Shown: piece after piece, positions 34,090-41,737 of the stretch
Layout: every line of letters starts with the position of its first letter
Position numbering within the stretch: the first letter of the stretch is position 1
Assembly: GCF_022511585.1 (NCBI RefSeq)
Contig: NZ_JAKWBN010000001.1
Location: 606,269-670,268, forward strand
Source of the DNA: Shimazuella soli
Lineage (GTDB): Bacteria; Bacillota; Bacilli; Thermoactinomycetales; Thermoactinomycetaceae
Reading direction: 5' to 3'
Length of the DNA stretch: 64,000 nucleotides
Notes under the pieces: model-generated
Databases searched by the model: none
Seen by the model: only the letters and a program-made list of their open reading frames with translations
What the model was told of the DNA's origin: nothing
Made by a program: the position numbers and the translations under genes

Positions 34090-35592
34090 ATGAGTGAACT
34101 TACTGATAAAAGTAAACGATTACAAAATGGAGGTCATCCTAAATATCATCAGAAATTGGCGGAGCAGGGTAAATTGTTTGCTCGAGAACGTTTAGCACTG
34201 TTACTGGATGAAAATTCTTTTGTTGAGGATGGATTATTAGCTAATTCATTGGAGGAAGGATTGCCTGCTGATGGAGTGATCACGGGAATAGGAAAAATAA
34301 ATGGCATGACAGTTTGTGTTATGGCAAATGATTCAACAGTAAAAGCAGGTTCTTGGGGGAAAAGGACAGTTGAAAAAATCATTCGTATCCAAGAAACAGC
34401 AGAAAAATTAAAAGCTCCTCTGTTTTATTTGGTAGACTCTGCTGGAGCACGAATAACAGATCAACTAGAGATGTTTCCTGGAAGACGTGGAGCTGGAAGG
34501 ATATTTTATAATCAAGTCAAGCTATCCGGTGTAATCCCACAAATTTGCCTCTTATTTGGCCCGTCAGCTGCTGGTGGGGCTTATATTCCAGCTTTTTGTG
34601 ATGTTGTTATTATGGTAGATAAAAACGCCAGTATGTACCTAGGCTCTCCAAGAATGGCTGAGATGGTGATTGGACAGAAGGTTTCTTTGGAACAGATGGG
34701 GGGAGCACGTATGCACTGTTCCATCAGTGGCTGTGGGGATTTTTTAGCAAAAGATGAGGCCGATGCCATATTGATTGCTCAAACCTACTTTTCTTATTTC
34801 CAAACACCAGTACAAGTCGATTATTGCATCAGTCCCATAGCTGATAAAATTAGCGAGCTTATTCCACACGAACAAAATGTTCCATTTGATATGAAAGAAG
34901 TAATAGGTGCATTGGTTGATAAGGATTCGATTTTGGAGCTCAAAGAACTTTTTGCTCCAGAATTAATTACGATGTTTGCACGTCTTAAAGGCAAGACGAT
35001 TGGGATCATTGCGAACCAATCGAAAACAAAAGGGGGAGTTTTATTTGGTGATTCTGCGGATAAAGCAGCCCGATTTATTACCTTGTGTGATGCCTATCAG
35101 ATACCATTACTCTTTTTAGTGGATGTACCCGGATTTATGATTGGTACACAAGTAGAGAGAGCAGGTATCATTCGTCATGGAGCCAAAATGATCGCAGCAA
35201 TGGCAGAAGCGACCGTTCCAAAAATATCGGTGATTGTTCGGAAAGCATACGGAGCTGGTTTATATGCGATGGCAGGTCCAGCATTCGAACCAGATTGTTG
35301 TATTGCACTGCCGACAGCTCAAATCGCTGTGATGGGTCCAGAAGCAGCAGTAAATGCTGTTTATCATAATCAGATTCAAGCTTTAAATCCAGAAGATCGC
35401 GATTCTTTTATTCAAATGAAAAGAAAGGCGTATCAGGAAGATATTCATATCTATCGGCTAGCTAGTGAATTGATTGTGGATGTCATGGTGGAACCTGAAG
35501 ATTTGCGAAATGAGTTAGCAAAAAGGTATGATCTATATAGTGAAAAACAAGTGAATTTCAGTAAACGAAAACATCCTATTTATCCGGTGTGA
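34090..35592 (+). CDS. yngE: Acyl-CoA carboxylase carboxyltransferase (methylcrotonyl/propionyl-CoA type)
   Basis: A 500-residue carboxyltransferase with fused N- and C-terminal crotonase-like halves, as in PccB/MccB: SAGARITDQLEMFPGRRGAGRIFYNQV and FGPSAAGGAYIPAFCD in the first half; VDVPGFMIGTQVERAGIIRHGAKM and KAYGAGLYAMAGPAF in the second. It moves CO2 from carboxybiotin to an acyl-CoA; with HMG-CoA lyase next door, 3-methylcrotonyl-CoA is the likely substrate. The start is seven bases after yngF. Confidence 0.93.
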   Translation: MSELTDKSKRLQNGGHPKYHQKLAEQGKLFARERLALLLDENSFVEDGLLANSLEEGLPADGVITGIGKINGMTVCVMANDSTVKAGSWGKRTVEKIIRIQETAEKLKAPLFYLVDSAGARITDQLEMFPGRRGAGRIFYNQVKLSGVIPQICLLFGPSAAGGAYIPAFCDVVIMVDKNASMYLGSPRMAEMVIGQKVSLEQMGGARMHCSISGCGDFLAKDEADAILIAQTYFSYFQTPVQVDYCISPIADKISELIPHEQNVPFDMKEVIGALVDKDSILELKELFAPELITMFARLKGKTIGIIANQSKTKGGVLFGDSADKAARFITLCDAYQIPLLFLVDVPGFMIGTQVERAGIIRHGAKMIAAMAEATVPKISVIVRKAYGAGLYAMAGPAFEPDCCIALPTAQIAVMGPEAAVNAVYHNQIQALNPEDRDSFIQMKRKAYQEDIHIYRLASELIVDVMVEPEDLRNELAKRYDLYSEKQVNFSKRKHPIYPV

Positions 35593-35598
35593 GATCAG

Positions 35599-36510
35599 AT
35601 GAAAATTGGTATAATTGGAGGAGGGTCACTAGGGCTTTTATGGGCTACTCGTATGAGTGAGTATGCAGACGTGACCCTGATTTGTAAATCTGAGCAACAA
35701 GCTGAAGTGATCAGGCGAGATGGTGTTATCCTTACCACTTTAAATGGTCAAAAAATCAGATATCGGGTTACAGCAGAATGGATTGATGAATTCAATCATT
35801 CTGCTGGTTTTGATGTGCTGTTTCTGATGACTAAACAGCCAGCATTGAATCGAGTACTTTCTATTATTCCATCTTTTACCCATGAACAAACGCATGTCAT
35901 AGCATGGCAAAATGGTCTAGGGCATGTCGAAAAATTACGAGCCTGCTCTTATTCCAATAGTTATGCGGTCGTAACAACCGAAGGTGCGAGAAAAATATCA
36001 GTAAATCATGTCCATCATACAGGAAATGGCTATGTTCGAATAGGGAGTGTAAATCAGATTCAAGAAGATGCCATTGATCCACTTTTTCTTTCTCTCATGC
36101 AATCTATTGGGATTCAGTGGGTTGAGGATATTGAAAGGTATATGTGGCAAAAGTTTGCAATAAATGTAGTGATCAACCCTTTGACGGCCCTTTTGGAAAT
36201 ACCAAATGGAAAATTGATGGAGATAGAGACACAAACTATTATCAAACAACTGATTAAAGAACTATGTTTAGTAGCAGATGCAAAAGGTTTTTACCTCAAC
36301 CAGACAGAGATTTATCAACAAGTGAGCGAAGTTTGCTTTATGACGTCAAAGAACTTATCTTCGATGCTTCAAGATATTCGAAATAAACGACAGACAGAAA
36401 TTGATTCTCTCAATGGAATAGTAGTTTCGTATGCTGACCAACTTCGTTTGGCTGTTCCTACTCATATTGCTTTGACTGAGTTGATAAAAGCAAAAAGTAT
36501 GTTGTTTTGA
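35599..36510 (+). CDS. panE: 2-dehydropantoate 2-reductase (PanE/KPR family)
   Basis: NADPH-dependent reductase of 303 residues in the pantothenate route. The N-terminal Rossmann motif KIGIIGGGSLGLLWA, LTKQPA-like FLMTKQPALNRVL, and the catalytic-lysine helix in YMWQKFAINVVINPLTALLEI are present. It follows yngE by six bases, but in B. subtilis a panE-like gene (ylbQ) stands just before bshC, as here. The operon position with yng genes is therefore probably secondary. Confidence 0.88.
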   Translation: MKIGIIGGGSLGLLWATRMSEYADVTLICKSEQQAEVIRRDGVILTTLNGQKIRYRVTAEWIDEFNHSAGFDVLFLMTKQPALNRVLSIIPSFTHEQTHVIAWQNGLGHVEKLRACSYSNSYAVVTTEGARKISVNHVHHTGNGYVRIGSVNQIQEDAIDPLFLSLMQSIGIQWVEDIERYMWQKFAINVVINPLTALLEIPNGKLMEIETQTIIKQLIKELCLVADAKGFYLNQTEIYQQVSEVCFMTSKNLSSMLQDIRNKRQTEIDSLNGIVVSYADQLRLAVPTHIALTELIKAKSMLF

Positions 36511-36570
36511 GCATGTGGTATACTTAACTTATGATAAGTAAGTAGCATCTGGAAGAAGGGCTGGCGGAAA

Positions 36571-38157
36571 TTGAAAATAGAAAAGTGTTTGATTCCTAAT
36601 GAGAAACTCCAACAAAAAACATTGTTTTACCATTATGATCCAACCCAAGACGAAAGCTACTTTGAGCGTTATCGTTATGTAACCAATCAAAAATACAAAC
36701 GTGAACAGTTGGTAGAAGTCCTTCGGAATTATCATCATCCTGAATTAGTCCATCCAGCTATCGAATTAAATCTAGATCGATTGTCATCAACTGATAGCGT
36801 TGTTGTTATTGGGGGACAACAGGCTGGTATATTAACAGGACCGTTATATACGATTTATAAAGTGATCACGATTATTCAATTAGCAAAGAGGGAAGAAGAA
36901 CGCCTCCAAAAACCTGTAATACCTGTTTTTTGGATTGCTGGAGAAGATCATGATAGGCAAGAAGTAGACCACGTTTTTATGCCTGAAGGAACAGGTATGG
37001 TGAAACATTCCTTCCCATTGCAAGATACGAAAAAAGCATCTGTGTCTACTATTACAATCGAACCACATGTTGTTCACCAATGGCTAGATGAGCTGCATCA
37101 AGCGATTGCAGACCGCCCATATAAAACAGGTTGGGTTGCTCTTTGTGAGCAACTGACACAAGAACCTGTTACATGGACTAGATTTTTTGCCAAAATCCTT
37201 CATTACTTATTTGCAGAATATGGTTTATTGTTAATTGATTCCCATGATACGCTGCTGCGGGAACTGGAGGCAGATTACTTCCACCAAATGATTGATAAGA
37301 ACCATGTGCTGGGTGACGCGGTGAGCCGGGGTATTCAAAAATGGGAAGAAGGAGGGAGTCCCTCACCTCTACAATTTGAAGATAACCAAGCCCATCTATT
37401 CATCGAAGAAAACGGACAGAGGGTTGCCCTTTATCGAGAGGGAAATCAATTTACTAGTCGTAATCATTTTTTTCAGTATAAAATAGATGATCTACATGAA
37501 AAGCATAACAGACTTAGTAACAATGTAGTAACTCGGCCACTGATGCAGGAGATGGTATTTCCAGTTCTGGCTTTTGTTGGAGGATCCTCAGAAATAGATT
37601 ACTGGGGTTGTTTAAAAGAAGCTTTTTCTGTATTCGGATTGCAAATGCCCATTGTTTATCCTAGACAAAATGTTACAATTGTGGAGCGTTCGATTGAAAA
37701 ATATCGAGAAAATTGGGGAGTAGATTGGGAAACTTTATTTGCAGGTAAAGGGCAATCATTGATAGAGTTATGGAAACAGACCAATCAACCACCTAATGTA
37801 GAGCAACAATTTGCAGAATTAACCCATCGATTGGAAGAACTCTACACACCATTTCTTCAAGAACTTACCCAAACAGTAGGTGGGAATATGGAGCAAATGG
37901 GAGAGAGTACAGCAAAAAAGTTACAAAATCATGTGAGTTGGTTGAAACAAAAAGCATATGGTGTAATAGATACACAATTAGAAGTGACGCTTCGGCAACA
38001 GAGGATGGTTGTAAACGCGATCTATCCACTAGAGGGATTACAAGAGCGATGTTATAACCTTGTTTATTTTTGGAATAACTATGGACTAGATTGGCTCCAT
38101 ATGTTATGTAAACAAGAGTTACCCGAATGGAATACTCATCAATTGTTATTTCTATAG
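36571..38157 (+). CDS. bshC: Bacillithiol biosynthesis cysteine ligase BshC
   Basis: A 528-residue protein of the YllA/BshC family, thought to add cysteine to glucosaminyl-malate in bacillithiol synthesis. Family blocks: VVIGGQQAGILTGPLYTIYKVI, FWIAGEDHDRQEVDH, FLQELTQTVGGN and the C-terminal YFWNNYGLDWLHML. The TTG start at 36571 has AAGGG about 11 bases upstream. An extended -10 (TGG-TATACT, about 36517-36525) lies just before. Position before mraZ is conserved in Bacillales, although ahcY is inserted here. Confidence 0.95.
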   Translation: MKIEKCLIPNEKLQQKTLFYHYDPTQDESYFERYRYVTNQKYKREQLVEVLRNYHHPELVHPAIELNLDRLSSTDSVVVIGGQQAGILTGPLYTIYKVITIIQLAKREEERLQKPVIPVFWIAGEDHDRQEVDHVFMPEGTGMVKHSFPLQDTKKASVSTITIEPHVVHQWLDELHQAIADRPYKTGWVALCEQLTQEPVTWTRFFAKILHYLFAEYGLLLIDSHDTLLRELEADYFHQMIDKNHVLGDAVSRGIQKWEEGGSPSPLQFEDNQAHLFIEENGQRVALYREGNQFTSRNHFFQYKIDDLHEKHNRLSNNVVTRPLMQEMVFPVLAFVGGSSEIDYWGCLKEAFSVFGLQMPIVYPRQNVTIVERSIEKYRENWGVDWETLFAGKGQSLIELWKQTNQPPNVEQQFAELTHRLEELYTPFLQELTQTVGGNMEQMGESTAKKLQNHVSWLKQKAYGVIDTQLEVTLRQQRMVVNAIYPLEGLQERCYNLVYFWNNYGLDWLHMLCKQELPEWNTHQLLFL

Positions 38158-38184
38158 GTAAAAAAAGAAGGAGTGAAGCGTTAA

Positions 38185-39444
38185 ATGAATGCTTTGACAG
38201 ACAGTGTAATAAAAGATATCTCTTTGGCCCCAAGTGGGAGACAGAAGATCAATTGGGCAAAAGACCATATGCCTGTTTTAAATAGAATCAGAGAACGGGT
38301 AATCGTCGAAAAACCGCTCGCAGGAAAACGAGTAGCTATTTCTCTTCATTTAGAAGCAAAGACAGCGTGCATGGCAGAATTGATTCGGGATGCCGGTGCT
38401 GAAGTTGTCATTACAGGAAGCAATCCTCTCTCTACGCAAGATGACATTTGTGCCGCTCTGGTTTCAGAAGGTGTAACTGTATTTGCTCGTTACAATCCAA
38501 CTCCAGAAGAGTATAAGTCTCATTTTATTATGACATTGGAAACAAAACCTGATCTTATCATTGATGATGGTGCAGATTTAGTGACCATTCTACATAGTGA
38601 ACGTCCAGACTTATTAGAACAAATACAAGGCGGATGTGAAGAGACCACCACAGGAATTAAACGTTTATTGTCATTAGAAAAATCAGGGCAGTTAAAGTTT
38701 CCAATGATTGCAGTAAACGATGCATTTTCTAAATCACTATTTGATAACCGTTATGGCACTGGCCAATCTGTTTGGGATGGGATCAATCGTACCACCAACC
38801 TAGTAGTTGCAGGAAAGACCGTAGTAGTAATTGGTTATGGCTGGTGCGGAAAAGGTGTAGCAATGCGCGCAAAAGGACTAGGTGCTCGTGTAATTGTCGT
38901 GGAAGTGGATGCTATCAAAGCTACAGAAGCTCATATGGAAGGTTTTACTGTTTTACCAATGGTGGAAGCAGCAAAGCAAGGCGATTTCTTTGTAACTGTT
39001 ACGGGAAACAAGGCTGTTATTAGCCGTGATCATTACGAAGTGATGAAAGATGGAGCGATTTTGGCAAATGCTGGTCATTTTGACATCGAAATCAATATAG
39101 TAGCACTTGAAGAAATGGCTGTAAAAGAAGAAGTAGTGAGGAAAGATATCACCCAATATCTGTTAGCAGATGGACGCAAAATCAATTTACTGGCCGAAGG
39201 GCGTTTAGTAAACCTAGCAGCAGGTGATGGTCATCCAGCTGAAATAATGGATATGACCTTTGCACTGCAAGTGTTAAGTCTCCTTTATTTAAATCAATCC
39301 AATGAAAAAATTGGAGCACATGTGATTGATGTTCCCTATGAAATTGATGAACAAGTATCACGTCATTTCTTGGAATCATTAGGAATTCAAATTGATGAAT
39401 TAACTCCAGAGCAAACAGAATATCTCAATAGCTGGCAAGTTTAA
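38185..39444 (+). CDS. ahcY: Adenosylhomocysteinase AhcY
   Basis: A 419-residue NAD-dependent enzyme that splits S-adenosylhomocysteine into adenosine and homocysteine. Motifs: SLHLEAKTACMAELI, DDGADLVTILH, EETTTGIKRL, the NAD-binding VVVIGYGWCGKGVAMRAKGLGARVIVVEVD, and a C-terminal GHPAEIMDMTFALQ. AGAAGGAG precedes the ATG. It is 27 bases after bshC. Many Bacillus use the MtnN/LuxS route instead, so a full AhcY here matters for SAM recycling together with the salvage genes at the left end. Confidence 0.96.
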   Translation: MNALTDSVIKDISLAPSGRQKINWAKDHMPVLNRIRERVIVEKPLAGKRVAISLHLEAKTACMAELIRDAGAEVVITGSNPLSTQDDICAALVSEGVTVFARYNPTPEEYKSHFIMTLETKPDLIIDDGADLVTILHSERPDLLEQIQGGCEETTTGIKRLLSLEKSGQLKFPMIAVNDAFSKSLFDNRYGTGQSVWDGINRTTNLVVAGKTVVVIGYGWCGKGVAMRAKGLGARVIVVEVDAIKATEAHMEGFTVLPMVEAAKQGDFFVTVTGNKAVISRDHYEVMKDGAILANAGHFDIEINIVALEEMAVKEEVVRKDITQYLLADGRKINLLAEGRLVNLAAGDGHPAEIMDMTFALQVLSLLYLNQSNEKIGAHVIDVPYEIDEQVSRHFLESLGIQIDELTPEQTEYLNSWQV

Positions 39445-39476
39445 TCATATTTTCCAAAATAAGATAATTTTGTTCA

Positions 39477-39504
39477 AATCCTGTACACAAGTGCAGGATT
39501 TTTT
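39477..39504 (+). terminator. ahcY terminator
   Basis: AATCCTG and CAGGATT around a ten-base loop, followed by T residues; it ends the bshC-ahcY unit. Confidence 0.8.
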
Positions 39505-39514
39505 GTATGGATTG

Positions 39515-39570
39515 TGGTATACTTACCAATGTGGAGGAAAGTGGAGGGAAGTGGAGAGCTGTGGTTCCAC
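39515..39570 (+). promoter_or_regulatory. mraZ promoter and MraZ-type operator (four 10-bp repeats)
   Basis: An extended -10 promoter (TG at 39515-39516, TATACT at 39518-39523) is followed by four direct repeats starting GTGG at exactly ten-base steps: 39531, 39541, 39551 and 39561. MraZ of other bacteria binds short G-rich repeats at such spacing (TGGG-type, or AAAGTG in mollicutes) and represses its own operon. The repeats lie at the transcription start, fitting autorepression. Confidence 0.75.
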
Positions 39571-39660
39571 TTATCATTCAACTAAGAGTAAGAAGTGAGG
39601 GATAGCAGAAAACTCATAAAACTGGTCATTTTATGAGTAGATCAGGAGGGTCACATTGGC

Positions 39661-40092
39661 ATGTTTATGGGGGAGTTTCATCACAGTGTTGATGAGAAGG
39701 GAAGAATGATTGTCCCAGCAAAATTTCGAGAAAATCTCGGCTCCTCTTTTGTCCTAACTAGAGGACTGGACCAATGTATTTTTGCTTACCCTCGAGCAGA
39801 ATGGACACAACTAGAACAGAAGCTAAAAGCCCTACCCTTTACCAAAGCAGATGCACGTGCCTTTACTCGGTTTTTCTTTTCAGGTGCTTGTGAAGTTGAT
39901 TTGGACAAGCAAGGCAGAATTGTATTACCATCGAACTTGCGAACTTTTGCTAATCTTACAAAAGAATGTGTCGTTCTTGGAGTTTCTTCCAGGGTTGAGA
40001 TTTGGGATCGATCGATTTGGGAAAGCTACTATGCAAAATCGGAAGAGTCGTTCAATGAAATTGCAGAAAGTATTGTCGACTTTGACTTGTAA
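39661..40092 (+). CDS. mraZ: Transcription regulator MraZ
   Basis: A 143-residue protein with two SpoVT/AbrB-like domains: [24 protein letters not shown] and, after [27 protein letters not shown]. It forms ring-like oligomers and represses the division/cell-wall cluster. The ATG at 39661 follows AGGAGGG by 11 bases. The four-repeat operator lies about 90 bases upstream. It begins the mraZ-rsmH-ftsL-PBP operon. Confidence 0.96.
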   Translation: MFMGEFHHSVDEKGRMIVPAKFRENLGSSFVLTRGLDQCIFAYPRAEWTQLEQKLKALPFTKADARAFTRFFFSGACEVDLDKQGRIVLPSNLRTFANLTKECVVLGVSSRVEIWDRSIWESYYAKSEESFNEIAESIVDFDL

Positions 40093-40107
40093 AAGGATGA
40101 TCAAGCA

Positions 40108-41040
40108 TTGTTTCAACACATCACTGTATTGTTAAATGAATCCGTAGATGCACTGAACATTAAATCAGATGGCGTATATGTAGATTGCACCTTAGGCGGC
40201 GCAGGACATAGCAGCTTGATCGTAAAAAGATTGGGACCAAATGGCACACTTATTGGTTTGGATCAAGATAATCGAGCACTAGAAGCAGCAAAACAAAAAA
40301 TAAGCCAAGCTTCCTGCAGAGTGATTTTACATAAGGCTAATTTTCAACATGTAAAAGAAGTAGTAAAGTCATATGGTATCGACCAAGTAGATGGTGTTTT
40401 ATTCGATCTAGGAGTTTCATCTCCTCAGTTAGATGAAGGGGAGAGAGGATTTAGCTATCATGAAGATGCACCGCTCGATATGCGTATGGATCAAGAACAA
40501 GAATTAACTGCTTATCAAGTGGTCAATCAATATTCCGAAGAAGAACTGAGTCGTATTTTATTTCAGTATGGGGAAGAGAAATTTTCTAGGAGGATTTCTC
40601 ATCATATTGTGCAACATCGGATGCACAAACCTATTGAAAGAACGGCTGAGTTAGCGGAAATTATCAAAGAAGCAATACCAGCAGCAACAAGGAGAAAAGG
40701 ACCTCATCCAGCTCGAAGGTCATTTCAAGCTATACGTATTGCAGTGAATAACGAACTTGGAGTGTTTGAGGAAGCTTTGCAACAAGTAGTACCTCTACTT
40801 CGAAAAGGTGGGAGAGTAGCGGTCATTTCCTTTCATTCCTTGGAAGATCGAATTTGTAAACATTTTTTTCAAGAACAAGCAGTTGGTTGTATCTGTCCCA
40901 AACATTTTCCTGTTTGCGTTTGTGATCATAAACCAGCTCTCACCATCATAACAAGAAAACCCATTGTTCCTACGAATGATGAAATAGAAGTAAATGCACG
41001 TGCTAGGTCAGCTAAGTTACGAGTAGCAGAGAAATTATAG
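40108..41040 (+). CDS. rsmH: 16S rRNA (cytosine-1402 N4) methyltransferase RsmH
   Basis: A 310-residue methyltransferase (formerly MraW) that modifies C1402 in the ribosomal P site. Visible are HITVLLNESVDAL, the SAM motif VDCTLGGAGHS, DLGVSSPQLDEGERGFSYHEDAPLDMRMD, RRKGPHPARRSFQAIRIAVNNEL and the Cys-rich C-terminal GCICPKHFPVCVC. The TTG start at 40108 has AAAGGA about eight bases upstream. It is 15 bases after mraZ. Confidence 0.97.
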   Translation: MFQHITVLLNESVDALNIKSDGVYVDCTLGGAGHSSLIVKRLGPNGTLIGLDQDNRALEAAKQKISQASCRVILHKANFQHVKEVVKSYGIDQVDGVLFDLGVSSPQLDEGERGFSYHEDAPLDMRMDQEQELTAYQVVNQYSEEELSRILFQYGEEKFSRRISHHIVQHRMHKPIERTAELAEIIKEAIPAATRRKGPHPARRSFQAIRIAVNNELGVFEEALQQVVPLLRKGGRVAVISFHSLEDRICKHFFQEQAVGCICPKHFPVCVCDHKPALTIITRKPIVPTNDEIEVNARARSAKLRVAEKL

Positions 41041-41343
41041 AGGTCAAAAAAAGAATTCAAATAAATGAAAAGATAGATGAAGGTCAAAAAAAGAAATTGG
41101 GTCAATGAAGGACAAAAAGAGAGAATAGAAGAGATGGTAAAACGGTCATGAAGACAGTCTTGTTAGATAAAAGAAGAATCATTGTAACAAAAAGAAAAAT
41201 AGAAGAACATAGGTCAATCGATTTAACTGGTCGAAGGGTTGGTATTCAAATGAATCCCACGACTTTAGCCTTGTGGAGTTTCAAAAAATACATCATTCTT
41301 CAGTTGTGTAAAGGATTTGAGCGAAGAGTAGAGGGGGATCATT
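41041..41343 (+). other. About 300-base gap between rsmH and ftsL
   Basis: In most Bacillales rsmH and ftsL nearly touch. Here the gap has two copies of GGTCAAAAAAAGAA (at about 41042 and 41082), purine-rich sequence and an IS605-like right-end motif at 41252-41284. An open frame at 41148-41351 is not supported: it runs across that motif and lacks a good ribosome site. Confidence 0.6.
41252..41284 (+). mobile_element. IS200/IS605-like right-end remnant
   Basis: GAATCCCACGACTTTAGCC followed by TTGTGGAGTTTCAA matches the usual right-end/omega-RNA tail of IS605-type TnpB elements. The same block, more decayed, closes the relic at 24.1 kb. No transposase sequence precedes it here. Confidence 0.55.
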
Positions 41344-41697
41344 GTGCGTAAAGAACAAGGGAATACCTCGTTAGCCTATCAATTACCAGTATCTACACCT
41401 AAGACTCGCACTCAACCAAGATCAAGAAGAGTTATCAAAGGTCTTCCGTCCAGTGAAAAAGTACTATACTTAGTAAGTACAGTTATATGTATCATGGCTG
41501 CTATCTTTGTATTAACTCGATATGCTGAATTAACGCAACTAGATGTATCTATCCAACAAACGGAGTCAAGAATTAACAAAGTAAAAGAATTGAATACTCA
41601 GTTAGACTCTGAAAAATTGAAAGGAAGTAGCTTAGAACATATTCGTCAGTTTGCAGAGCAAAACGGATTGCAAATCATTCCCTCTATTCACCCTTAG
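41344..41697 (+). CDS. ftsL: Cell division protein FtsL-like
   Basis: A 117-residue bitopic membrane protein. A basic cytoplasmic N-terminus of about 40 residues, one membrane helix (VLYLVSTVICIMAAIFVL), then an outside coiled coil (LDVSIQQTESRINKVKELNTQLDSE). GTG start after AGGGGGAT. Sequence identity to FtsL is always low; topology and place between rsmH and a class B PBP decide the call. It would form the FtsL-DivIC-DivIB subcomplex of the divisome. Confidence 0.85.
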   Translation: MRKEQGNTSLAYQLPVSTPKTRTQPRSRRVIKGLPSSEKVLYLVSTVICIMAAIFVLTRYAELTQLDVSIQQTESRINKVKELNTQLDSEKLKGSSLEHIRQFAEQNGLQIIPSIHP

Positions 41698-41737
41698 TTA
41701 GGCGTACAATTTGTCAAAATAGAATGGTGGCACTAGT

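Noticed and set aside
41148-41351. 67-codon frame between rsmH and ftsL
   Set aside because: It runs through the IS605-like end motif and into the ftsL start and has no convincing ribosome site.
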